Shown piece after piece: positions 54,851-64,000 of a stretch of 64,000 bases of DNA. Location of the stretch: assembly GCF_028583425.1 (NCBI RefSeq), contig NC_072796.1, positions 141,307,464-141,371,463 of the forward strand, written 5' to 3'. The stretch is from Eublepharis macularius. Lineage: Eukaryota > Chordata > Lepidosauria > Squamata > Eublepharidae. The notes beneath the pieces were generated by a model. The model was not told the DNA's origin. It saw only the letters and a list, made by a program, of their open reading frames with translations, and made no database searches. How positions within the stretch are numbered: the stretch's first letter is position 1; each line of letters opens with the position of its first letter. A program made the translations under genes and the position numbers.

Positions 54851-56347
54851 CCTGAGCGCAGGAGCCGCCCGCCCCGTCCGGAGCCCTCCTGCGGCCCCCC
54901 GGAGAGACTGCTGGCGCGGCTCGTCTCTGAGCCTGGGCAGCCTCGACCCGGGAAGTCGGGCGGGTCTCTCAAGCGCCGCCGCCGGACTCGATCCTGCTCT
55001 TCCACTGTCTGCAACCGCCACGATCTGCAACCGGGCTATCCAGGTTCACAGCCAAACCCCGCAACTACTGTGCTACAGCAGCTCTCATATTGATCACCGA
55101 AAAATAAGCTTTAAACCTATTTTAAAAACCCATATAAAAATGTATTGTCGAAGGCTTTCACGGCCGGAGAACGATGGTTGTTGTGGGTTTTCCGGGCTGT
55201 ATTGCCGTGGTCTTGGCATTGTAGTTCCTGACGTTTCGCCAGCAGCTGTGGCTGGCATCTTCAGAGGTGTAGCACCAAAAGACAGAGATCTCTCAGTGTC
55301 ACAGTGATCTCTGTCTTTTGGTGCTGCACCTCTGAAGATGCCGGCCACAGCTGCTGGCGAAACATCAGGAACTACAATGCCAAGACCACGGCAATACAGC
55401 CCGGAAAACCCACAACAGCCACCATATAAAAATCTTGTCTAATCTGACACTCTTAACCATTGTCTCTCAAGTCCCTACCTGGTTGGGGGGGGGGAGTTCC
55501 TCCTCTTTTGAAATGGGGGCTTGCTTCCCCCCCAATCCAATGGGCTTCCATGGACTCTGATTGGCTGACAATCATTTGGATCTCAGCAGGATTTGTTCAG
55601 TGCGGAGGAAGGGAGGTGGGACTTTGGGGGATGAATGTCATGCTCCCTCCTTCTGTGGAACTCATTGCTCCAGGAGAGATTTTTTTCAATTCTCTACTGG
55701 ACAATGGAACAAGTAAAACATATCTATGTAAAAATTTTATTTTATGCAGTGAATAAATTAAACCATTTACAACAGTACATTCAATTTGCTTGGAACTTAT
55801 ACTACAGAATGAACACACACAAGCCAAAAAGTGTGTGTGTATGTGTGCGCACGCACTCGCACACACACTATATATATATACAGGTTATTCTAGCTTTGAC
55901 AAGTCATCTGCTATATTTTCATGTCTCTCAATGTGAATTGTGTCAAAATCAGTCTTGTCCTATGCGACTCCACCATTATTCCTTTTGGTGTTGTGGGGGC
56001 AACATAAAGGTGAGTGGTCAGACCTGAGAGTGAAACGTCTGCCTCCTGAGTAAGTCCAGAGTTGACTCATTCCAGGATTGCTGCAGAAGTTCTGCTGAGC
56101 AAAAGCCCCACCTGGCCCTACCCGCTCAAGTACTTGGTGGGTACATCAGAAAAAATGGTGGTGAGTGCCATGATGCTCAGAGGCACGTTTGGGACCCCTG
56201 GACTAAGATTTACTATAGCTTAAGTTTTCATCGTCTTTTTCATATGCATAAAGTGAATTCTTGAGTCATCAGAGGTGTGAAATCACACAAGGCAACTTGT
56301 GTGAAGTTTACATGTTTGGAAAGGTTTGATTTTGCACAGATGCTGCC
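54400..56347. repeat. Right arm of the long inverted duplication
   Basis: Mirror of about 30955-32560, head-to-head, now separated by about 22 kb of which 15.4 kb is the provirus. It differs from the left arm by one 280-bp insertion plus its 12-bp duplication (55142-55433) and by divergence at the sHSP 5' end. The match stops at about 56347. Confidence 0.88.
55142..55421. mobile_element. Palindromic hammerhead-bearing element (Penelope-like type 1)
   Basis: Two arms (about 55185-55301 and 55307-55421) are near-perfect reverse complements. A 12-bp target duplication CCATATAAAAAT lies at 55130-55141 and 55422-55433. Each arm has a hammerhead-like core: minus strand about 55226-55270 and plus strand about 55326-55372 (CTGAAGA, helix II GCCRGC/GCTGGC, GAAAC, then GTC or ATC, AGG). 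The left inverted arm at about 31860-31885 has the uninterrupted target. Confidence 0.85.
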
Positions 56348-56511
56348 TGAAAACTGATATCCCTGTTGGGACAAAAGCTTTAAACACAGGTGGTATTCTA
56401 TTAGGGGAAAATTTCCCCTTGGTCTTACTGCTTTAGTTATGTGCTTATAGAAAAGAACAATTGTACTTTGGTTCTGCAGAAGAGCTTGCTAGGATGAGCT
56501 TGGGTTGCCTT

Positions 56512-56727
56512 TAGGGTTGCCAGCTCCAAGTTGGGAAATTCCTGGAGATCTGGGGGGTGAAACCTGGAGAAAGTGGGGTTTGGGGAGGGAAAGGACCTTG
56601 GCATGGCAGAATTCCATAGAGTCCACTCCCAAAGCAGCCCTTTTCTCCAGGTGAACTGATCTCTGGCCTGGAGACCAGTTGTAATTCCGGGAGATCTCCA
56701 GCCACTACCTGGGGGCTGGCAATCCTA
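56512..56727. mobile_element. hAT-type MITE, TAGGGTTGCCAGC family
   Basis: 216 bp from TAGGGTTGCCAGC to GCTGGCAATCCTA with a perfect 8-bp duplication GTTGCCTT (56504-56511 and 56728-56735). Relatives lie at 4364-4985, 57858-58065, 60655-60775 and a scrap at about 59240-59310. Confidence 0.88.
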
Positions 56728-56810
56728 GTTGCCTTTCACTCCCCCCTTTTCCCCTTCTTCCTTTCCCTTACATGTCTTGCCTTACAAAACTAGCAGTTTA
56801 GCTGCAGACT

Positions 56811-57242
56811 GTGGGAGATACGAATATTCCGGCCATTGTGTTTTGCAACAGCATCTGGCCTTCAAAAGTGTCTAAATGTTATGGCTTTGTTCTTCTAGCG
56901 TTCTCCACCCTGTCTTAAGAATGTACCCTTTTGGTATGTGAAAGATAACAAGTGGTGCCTAAAAGGTGTCAAATGTACTGGACTACAGAATAAATTGACC
57001 TGTCAATCTTTGCACGGTTTTTGACTAAATGTTTTCTTGTTTCTGTAAGGAGAAACTTGATATCCTAATTAACCCTTTTCATGACTTGTTTGTAAGATAC
57101 TATATAAGACAGTGGGCATGCCCTGCTTGGCATTGCATCGTCAGATTTCTGCTTTGCATTAGTTTATTTGGGTCTGCCTACTCCAATAAACTTTTTATCA
57201 TGATTTTGCCAATATTTCTGCCTTGATTAATGGGGTGGTGCA
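56811..57242 (+). repeat. Possible solo LTR (fossil)
   Basis: TATATAAG near 57099 is followed about 85 bp later by AATAAA (57185), the promoter-to-polyA spacing of a short R region. Boundaries TG...CA are guesses. No target duplication was confirmed and no retroviral coding sequence adjoins it. Confidence 0.35.
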
Positions 57243-57857
57243 TTCAGTATTGGGGTCTCCTTGGATAGAGACATTGGTTGAGTTTCCTTCACATATTCAT
57301 ATTTAATTTTCAGCTGGGAATCAGGTCTTTCTGAAGCACAGGCAAAACTCAGCAGGAGCCTCCTTGACACCTTCTGGAAACAGGTCTGGTATGGGTTTGG
57401 TATGCCTTGGTCTGAAAAAAAAATGGAGAAAAGTTGGGAGTTTATTAGCAGAGCTATGATGGACAAATGTTACTGTGCGTAAGATTGGGAAAAATCAGTG
57501 GAGTTAAGAAGCCAAGCTGAAGCAAAACTTCACCACAGAAATAACTGTTAGAGGCCGTGAGAAGGTGAGACGTGGAAAGTTCTTCATAGAACCTTCAAGC
57601 TGTGAAATCCAAAGCAGTTTTTATCTGTGAGCAAGGCAGAACTAGTAGTAATTTCATTGGCATACGGACCCTATACTTTCTGCTGCTCCATCGAGCTCCA
57701 TGTTATGTACTCTGACCGGCAGTAGCTCTTTAGGGCCTCATCACTGTCCATCTGATCTTTGAACTAGAGATGCCAGGGTCTGAATGTGGGCACTACCATC
57801 CTGCCTGCCACTAAAATGCTCCAAGATTGAGACCTAGTGGCCACATCATGCAGGTTT

Positions 57858-58065
57858 CTGCATTGGCAAGCTCCAGGTTGGGAAATTCCTCAAAATTTTG
57901 TGGGTGGTGCCTGGAGAGGATGAATTTTGGGGAGGGACCTCAGCTGGTCATAATGCCGTAGGGTCCATTCTCCAAAGCTGCCATTTTCTCCAGGGGAACT
58001 GATCCCTGCCACCTGGAGATCAGTTATAATTCTGGATCTGCAGCCACCACCTGGAGGTTGGCAAC
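57858..58065. mobile_element. hAT-type MITE, TTGGCAAGCTCCAGG family copy
   Basis: Shows the family layout: CTCCAGGTTGGGAAATTCC, a TCTCCAGGGGAACTGATC block and an inverted CACCTGGAGGTTGGCAAC end. Diverged copy of 56512-56727. Confidence 0.75.
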
Positions 58066-58084
58066 CAAATAAACAAAAGTCCAA

Positions 58085-58560
58085 AACCAATGGGCTGAAA
58101 TTATATCAAAAGAATTTTTGACTAATATTAGGAAGAACTTCCTGACAGAGCAGTCCCTCCATGGAACAGGCTTCCTCGGGAGGTGATGGGCTCTCCTTTG
58201 GAGGTTTTTAAGCAGGTTAGATGGCCATCTGACAGCAATGCTGATTCTGTGAACCTGGGAAGATCGTAAGGGGGAGGGCAGGAAGGGTCGCATCAGCGCT
58301 TAGTTCTAGTGGCCCCTTCTTACATGCCCAGGGTTAGGCAGATCACCACCTTGGGGGTCAGGAAGCAATTTTCCACCGGCCAGTTTGGCTAGGGATCCTG
58401 GCAGTGTTTTTCCATCTTCTGGGCATGGAGCAGGGGTCACTGGGTGTGTGAGGGGGAGGGGGGCATACGTATTTGTGAATTTCCTGCACTGTGCAGGGGG
58501 TTGGACTAGATGACTCCGGAGGGACCTTCCAACTCTATGATTCTGTGATGGGGCAGGATT
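58085..58560 (+). mobile_element. CR1 LINE 3' end
   Basis: From AGGAAGAACTTCCTGACAG through GGAGGTTTTTAAGCAGGTTA to GGTTGGACTAGATGACTCC and TCTATGATTCTGTGATGG. Lies just upstream of the CYLD-like promoter. Confidence 0.85.
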
Positions 58561-58679
58561 TGGAAAAAACATGCGATTTTCAGATGAGAGGAGAATGATG
58601 GAAGCCGCTTTGGGTCCCCATTGGGAAGGAAAGCAGGATATTAATAACTGAAGGAAATTAGTAATACAAAAACACAGTA

Positions 58680-59300
58680 AACCTAATGCGCGTTGAACGC
58701 GCAGACACTACTACAGCGGCTACCTGCCAGAGCGCATGCGCATTATGAACGTCCCACACAGACCAGAAACATCAGCCTCTCCTCGAGAAGGCGCCGGCCA
58801 AACATTCTTAGCCAATGAGAAAGCAGTAAGGACCCCCTCCCCCCCCCCAGAGATAGACCAATCCCCGAGCGGTTTATGCGCGTGTGCAGCGCGCCTATAA
58901 CCGGCTTGTCCCTATAGAGGAGCTTGCTATTGGCCCTGCTACGTATCTGTCAAGTGGGGGGGAGGGGAAATTGAGACGTCCTGTGCCCCGCCCTTCGTTC
59001 TGATTGGCTCTTGGGTATCGCCCATCCGGAGACGGACTTTATTCGGCTCCGGTTCTTTTGCTCTCATCAGTTTCCTTTCCCAAAAAGGAGGCGGAGAAGA
59101 GGCGGCCGAGCCAGGCCGGACGGGGCTCCTCTTCGCGGGCCAGGTGAGGGAGCGCGACGGGGCGGCCGGGCCGCCTTCCTGTTCCTGTTCCCGTTCCCTC
59201 AGGTCACCGCTCCCCTGCCGACTTCCTCGACGTTGCCATCCTCCAGGTGGGACCTGGAGATCCACCGGAATTGCAGGTGATCTCCAGGCGACAACCGTCA
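58680..59300 (+). promoter_or_regulatory. GC-rich, CpG-rich promoter and probable noncoding exon 1 of the CYLD-like gene
   Basis: GC-rich, CpG-dense stretch with CCAAT-type boxes (CCAATGAGA near 58812, GATTGGCTC near 59002). A strong donor CCAG|GTGAGG puts the end of a likely untranslated first exon at 59143. The next exon begins at 61488 and carries the start codon. The transcription start is not visible but should lie about 59000-59100. Confidence 0.5.
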
Positions 59301-59499
59301 GTTCCCCGGGAGTAGTTATGTGTTGTTGTTGAATGTGTCGGTCTTAGAACGGGTTGTGCTCTCTTTCAGCGTTTCTTCAACTCTGTGTTGGATTTCTGCT
59401 GGTTTTAAATATTCGCAGAGTGACATTTATAGACCCCGCGGCATGGTTGATTGAGATGCTCTTGAAATTGTCTGTGCTGATTCACACTGTGTAGTCCCC

Positions 59500-59912
59500 C
59501 CTGAGTCTCAGTGAGAGGGGTGGATTATAAATCATGTAAATAAAATAAAAGTAAAATAAAAACAAAATAAATGTTGCAATCTGCCTGGAGTCTCAGTGAG
59601 GGGCAGATTATAAAATCATGTGAATTAAATTGAATAAAAAATAAAAATAAAATAAATGTAATCTGCCTTAAATCTCAGTGAGGGGTGGGTTATAAATCAT
59701 GTAATCCACTTTGAATCTCTGCGAGAGAGGTGGATTATAAATCATGTGAATTAAATTAAATTTAAAATAAAATAAATGTAATCTGCCTGGAGTCTCAGTG
59801 AGAGAGGTGGATTATAAGTCATGTAAATAAAATAAAAAAATAAAATAAATGTTGTAATCTGCCTCCAGTCTCGGGTAGAAAGGTGGACTATAAATAACAT
59901 ATATAAATAAAT
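59500..59912 (+). repeat. Tandem repeat built from a SINE tail
   Basis: About six units of 60-85 bp, each with CTGAGTCTCAGTGAGAG-like sequence, GTGGATTATAAATCATGTA and an AATAAAATAAATGT linker. In intron 1 of the CYLD-like gene. Confidence 0.75.
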
Positions 59913-60654
59913 CCCTGTAGAGAATCTTGGGGCAGAGTAAAAATTCAACAGAGCAAAGTTTTATTTAAGTGATGCAGTTCAGACCTGAAACTGTATGCCT
60001 ACAAGGACAGAGTCAGTTGTTTATATACTGTGAAACAAATAAACATGAGAAAGTTTTTTAAAAAAAATTATATCGCTGAAGAAATTAAAATTAAAATGGA
60101 GAATGACAGAAAGAAAGACTTGGGTAATGCTTATCAATAGATATGAAGATAAATGGGAAAGAGAGAATGGACATATTTAAATAGAAGTGAAATATTAAAA
60201 GGTAAAATTAAAAAGATTATAGATTATGTTTATGCTTGTAAAATGAAATAAAAAACAGAAGTAAAAACATGAGAAGAAAAATTAGATTGTTTTGACATTG
60301 CAAGGTTGTGAAAAGAATTTTTCATATGCGTGCTTATTGACAGATTGTTTTGCTGAAGTGTGAATTTTAGTACTGTTTGACATTGAATAGTTAGTATTCT
60401 GCATACCAAGAGAAGGATTGTTTGAGTATGAAAGGATCATCTCCTGCAATAAATGTCAGAACATAAAGTCTGTCTCCTACTTCTGCTTATAGAACTGAGT
60501 TCCATTTGGACAGGGTCATGCATCTAGGTAACTTAGAAGGACAATAGAAAGAGCCAGCCTAGCTCACCCAGCATACATTGAGCGAGCCTGAAAAAGCCTA
60601 GCAAAACGAAAACTTTATTTCTGTAGGCATATTAAAAAAATTCTCTAACATAAA

Positions 60655-60775
60655 TAAAATGACTGGTTTGGAGGGTGGACTTTATGGCATTATACGCTGC
60701 TGAGCTCCTCTTCAACCCTGCCCTCCTCAAGCCCCACCCCCCAAATATTTCCCAACCCAGAGTTGGCAACCCTAG
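60655..60775. mobile_element. hAT-type MITE fragment, same family
   Basis: Holds the right half only, ending AACCCAGAGTTGGCAACCCT. In intron 1 of the CYLD-like gene. Confidence 0.65.
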
Positions 60776-60869
60776 CTGGATTCCTCAGAACAATTCTGTT
60801 GGTCACAGGGACCTGTACTTGGCAGCTTAAAGCACGTCTGCATCGCAGCCACAAACCAGTTGAGCAGGG

Positions 60870-61085
60870 ATCCGGAGGGGTAGCCATGTCAGTCTATTGC
60901 AACAGTGTTAAGCAGGAGGCCTGCGGCACCTTAAAGAACAAGCGAAATTTCTTCTAGCTTCCTGAGCTTTCGTAAGCAGAGCATCACGTGTGCAGATGCC
61001 TCTGATAAAGTGAGCTCTCACTCCTGGAAGCTTGTACTGGAATAAGACTTGCTAGAATCTTTAAGATTCGCTTGCATTCCAGTTT
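60870..61085 (+). mobile_element. Decayed Penelope-like repeat, third type
   Basis: GGTAGCCATGTCAGTCTATT head, GAGCTTTCGTAAGCAGAGC, CTCTGATAAAGTGAGCTCTC and GAAGCTTGTACTGGAATAAG echo the layout of the other hammerhead repeats. Confidence 0.55.
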
Positions 61086-61487
61086 AATTTTGGTTTAGCC
61101 GTGGTGGCTTTCTCAATAAGAGTTCCTGGGAGTTGTAGCTCTGGGAGGAGGAGGCTGTCAGGGAATTCCTATGAAGGTTATTAATGTATTTAAGAGGGAT
61201 TTAGCCTGCCCATCTGTGAAGAACTGGACTAATGGCGCAATACAGATTCATATAATTTTTTTAAAAAGTTGATTTGAATGTTGATTGTGATGAAGAATGT
61301 GTCTTCTCTTGTGGCTGTCCTGCCCAGATGTTAATGAAACTATTAGATTATTCGTACTGTATATCAAATATAAACGTGTCTCTTAAAAGCATATAGTGAC
61401 GATTACTTGTTTGCTTCAAGTGACAGGCACTGGTATGAATATGTCGCCCTGTGATCAGCTGGTGTGATTGTGTATTTTTTTTTTAAG

Positions 61488-61979
61488 GAGTCAAGAACCG
61501 GAAAGATGACTACTGCAGTTCTACCTTGCTCCTTCCAGCTTTCCCACGGGGATAAGAATATTTATTACATCCTGACAGAAGACCACCCGTATGGCAGCAA
61601 ATTATTTGGCGCCGGGAGCATCTGTTACCTGAAAGAGCAGACGTACCTGCGGTATATTAGCAGCGACATGTTCAGCACTCGCTTTTGGAGGTTTGTCATG
61701 GTAGAGGATAGCTCTGTGGTCACTATGGATGTAGAAATTCTGCATCCCCTGGACAAGAAGATGGCGGATTTCCTCATCGCTATTAGCAGCCACGGCGAAC
61801 GGTTGAACTGTTTTCTGGACAAGCTTGTTCTGGACTCCGCTATGAAGGCCAGAGAGGGCCAACGGGTCCTCGTAGATTTGGACCAGCAGACTTTCCCTGG
61901 TACCATATGCTATATTGGGAAGCTAAGGAGCCCTTTGCCATCTGGGCTGAGTCCAGTTTACTTTGGGGTAGAGTTGCAG
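61488..61979 (+). CDS. CYLD-like gene, first coding exon (ATG at 61506)
   Basis: Acceptor TTTTTTTTAAG at 61487, an 18-nt leader, then ATG at 61506 and 158 codons to VYFGVELQ, followed by donor GTAAGG. CYLD proteins are K63/linear-chain deubiquitinases that restrain NF-kB and have N-terminal CAP-Gly modules. Here the N-terminal 115 residues (SFQLSHGDKNIYYILTEDHP, then LYLKEQTYLRYISSD-like sequence) match the divergent start of CYLD family members only loosely. The end, GQRVLVDLDQQTFPGTICYI to SPVYFGVELQ, is the first half of a CAP-Gly domain (compare human CYLD FPGVVRFRG and GIFFGVELLE). Low similarity to human CYLD suggests the separate CYLD-like paralogue known in fish and reptiles rather than CYLD itself. 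Confidence 0.82.
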
Positions 61980-62696
61980 GTAAGGTGATCAAGGAAGCAA
62001 GATTTGTCTGGATGCCTGTAGGTATGAGGCATATGTACAGCACATTTCAAGTATTGACTGTGTTAGTAGTCTGAGAGAATCCATTTCATTGTCTGGCTGC
62101 ATGCACCTTAGAATTAATTTTCCTGTGTAGGGGAGAGCAAGTGACTTTGACTAGTTCTAAGAGTTTCCCAAGTCTGGGCGAGAAACTTCTTTGGTGGCCC
62201 TGATGAGGCAGAAAGGTGGGGTACAAATTCTATAAATAAATACAATGATTAGGTTTCATTTGGACCAACTAGTATTCAAAATGTAAACTTCCAAGTTCCA
62301 GGGAACGCTTCTTCATGCTGGATATTTAGTGAAGGGAGTGATAACATTTATTTTTTTGTTCCAAAGCGTGATCGTGTTATTTTGAGCTATTGTATGCAGC
62401 TTTCAGTCTTAAGATGTTGTATTTTAATTATATTAGAAATGGGGCCTATGGTGGGATTTCGAGCTAAATGGTAAACGGAAAGTGTGCTTCTTTTGGACAC
62501 CGCAAATATAAAGCCAGAAATAAGCTTCACAGGTTTCCGTGGGGTGCACCCTGAGATCCATTCTGCCCCTCACTTGTGTGATGTTATGCCTGATGATGCA
62601 TCACTGCCTATCTCTATGGAACATGTTACACTTAGGAGTCTTTCTCGGCTTTATCTGTGGCCCAGCATGTAATGTAACGGTCTGCTGCTTCTCCAG

Positions 62697-62978
62697 GGTG
62701 ACGGTGTTGGCAAAGGCCACTGTGATGGAACCTATAATGGGACCGAATACTTCAAGTGCAAACCGGACTGTGGCCTCTTTCTGCCATGTAACAAACTGCG
62801 GTTTGTACCAGCATCTGAGAACAACAAGATGAAGCAAGAGCCGAAGCTGGAGGCAGTACAAGATATTCCAGTGAAAGTTGGGGAAACTGTTGGCTTCTAT
62901 TTGGATGATGTCTATACTCGAGGAGTAGCAATGGCTGTATACAAAGAAGGAAACAACTGGATGGTTAAAGTATGCCCG
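62697..62978 (+). CDS. CYLD-like gene, second coding exon, CAP-Gly second half
   Basis: Acceptor CTTCTCCAG, donor GTAAGG, exactly 94 codons. It starts GDGVGKGHCDGTYNGTEYFK, completing the CAP-Gly domain: GHCDGTYNGTEYFKC and CGLFLPCNKLRF replace the GKNDG type motif in the way CYLD family members do (human [20 protein letters not shown]). After a charged linker (KMKQEPKLEA) comes a second domain start, VGETVGFYLDDVYTRGVAMA through NNWMVKVCP. CAP-Gly domains bind C-terminal EEY/F tails or proline-rich partners such as NEMO. Confidence 0.87.
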
Positions 62979-63152
62979 GTAAGGAGATAATTCCTCTGTT
63001 TATAACTTTTGGGAAGATGTATGTACTAGTCTTACATTAGAGTGAGATGGCTGTCCTATAGAGAATGTATGCCACTTTTAGTGAACGATAGCAGTGTTGG
63101 GAGGTAAAGTAGATTATGCATCTGAAGAGGTCCGTAGCTCAGTGGTTAGAGC

Positions 63153-63451
63153 CAGGGCTTTTTTTTCTGGGAAAAGAGGTGGTGGAACTCAAGACCGCAC
63201 GATGGGTCAGCTGGAACAAGGGGGAAGTTTTTTAAAGTTTAAATTGCCCTTAGTGAAAAGGGTCACATGGCCGGTGGCCCCGCCCCCTGATGAGGGGAGT
63301 TTAGATTGTCCTCTGCGCCACTCAGCGGCGCGGAGGGCAATCTAAACTCCCCTCTGTCTGGAGATCAGGGGGCGGGGCCACCGGCCATGTGACCATTTTT
63401 TAGAGGTGCCGGAACTCCGTTCCACCGCGTTCCCACTGAAAAAAAGCCCTG
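63153..63451. mobile_element. hAT-type foldback MITE inside a SINE
   Basis: 299 bp, CAGGGCTTTTTTTTC to GAAAAAAAGCCCTG, with 8-bp duplications differing at one site (GTTAGAGC / GGTAGAGC). A second inner palindrome surrounds GGGAGTTTAGATTG. The flanks join into a tRNA-type SINE (TAGCTCAGTGGTTAGAGC, then ATGTATG). In an intron of the CYLD-like gene. Confidence 0.87.
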
Positions 63452-63757
63452 GGTAGAGCATGTATGTTGAAGGTATCAGTTCCAGTATTGCCAGATGAAA
63501 GCGCCTCAGGTGACAGGATTGGTCAAGATTTGCCTGTGACCCTAGATATAGTTTGGGCGATGGAACTCCTAACAATGTTTGGTGCATTCTAGCACAGGTG
63601 TTCTATTAGTTTCTTTTTTTTTTTTTTTGCACTTCATTTTTTAAAACTGTTTATAGAATTTTTATTATTGGAAGTCACCTTGCAGGTATTCATTCTCCAC
63701 CTCTCCATGTAAATATTTTAAATGAACAAATAGATTTTACTGGGTTTTTCCCCCCAG

Positions 63758-63943
63758 TGGATCAGAGAAAAATTTAGAGTTTTACAAAAGATAAGGTGCA
63801 TTCAAAATCCAAACACCGACAAAGAGGAGGTGATTGTAGAAGAGTGGAATCCAACATGGAAGCTGGTTAGAGGGCAGGGGGCAATGAATGACAGCAGTCA
63901 GACAACTAATAAAACCCAGTTGATGCAGAATGCTGCAGCCTGA
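63758..63943 (+). CDS. CYLD-like gene, third coding exon (3' limit uncertain)
   Basis: Acceptor TTTTTCCCCCCAG, then in frame WIREKFRVLQKIRCIQNPNT, DKEEVIVEEWNPTWKLVRGQ and on to a TGA at 63941-63943. No strong GT donor is obvious: the candidate after AAGCTG (GTTAGA) is weak. The exon may end there or run to the stop as an alternative 3' end. The remaining exons, with the ubiquitin-protease domain, must lie past the window. Confidence 0.65.
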   Translation, partial: WIREKFRVLQKIRCIQNPNTDKEEVIVEEWNPTWKLVRGQGAMNDSSQTTNKTQLMQNAAA

Positions 63944-64000
63944 TTACTGCACCAGGCAGAACACCGTATGTCACACATGTTCTGCAGAAACTCCATTGGT

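Larger units (their letters stand above)
59913..61487 (+). other. Rest of intron 1 of the CYLD-like gene
   Basis: 60050-60300 is A-rich with TTAAAA and GAAATATT runs, perhaps an old LINE end. 60300-60650 and 61086-61487 hold nothing recognisable apart from the acceptor tract at 61475-61487. Confidence 0.5.

Overview
The window is vertebrate nuclear DNA, most likely from a squamate reptile (lizard). The genes are split by GT-AG introns. The repeats are those typical of squamates: tRNA-derived SINEs with LINE-like tails (Sauria-SINE style), CR1 and L2-like LINE ends, many hAT and Harbinger-type MITEs, and Penelope-like palindromic repeats. The species cannot be named from the sequence alone.

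Host genes. (1) 3182-18796, + strand: the last nine coding exons of NAPRT (nicotinate phosphoribosyltransferase, NAD salvage); the 5' exons lie before the window. (2) 27490-26810, - strand: an intact, intronless small heat-shock protein of the non-mammalian HSP30/HSP25 type. (3) Two further sHSP-like copies, both frame-disrupted, at about 31995-32540 (-) and 54314-54850 (+). They sit in the two arms of a long inverted duplication (about 30955-32560 and 54400-56347). (4) From about 59040 to the window end, + strand: the 5' part of a CYLD-like gene with a GC-rich promoter, a probable noncoding first exon and three coding exons carrying a CAP-Gly domain.

Between the inverted arms lies a 15.4 kb endogenous retrovirus (37231-52658). 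It has 1.39 kb LTRs that differ at only about two places by eye, a tRNA-Ala primer-binding site, and full-length gag, pro-pol and env frames. It looks whole and very young. It landed in a minisatellite that continues to its right (52663-53430), and that minisatellite adjoins the C-terminal coding end of a LINE. The provirus has two odd noncoding zones: a leader with about 12 degenerate AGGCTTGGGAG-type repeats, and a post-env stretch with about 18 ATGAATT heptamers in 0.7 kb.

The most interesting recurring signal is a set of short, mostly palindromic elements carrying hammerhead-ribozyme-like cores (CUGANGA - helix II - GAAA - short helix III - UH). Six of them are each flanked by a 12-bp target-site duplication (5725-5867, 7318-7729, 10915-11123, 29693-30472, 33205-33372, 55142-55421). 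One contains a tandem array of 62-bp hammerhead units. One is absent from the matching place in the other inverted arm, which gives a natural empty site. They resemble the terminal repeats of Penelope-like elements or retrozymes.

Many other insertions can be dated relative to each other by nesting: LINE in MITE, MITE in LINE, SINE in SINE, hAT in SINE, hAT in a Penelope-like repeat, and retrovirus in minisatellite.
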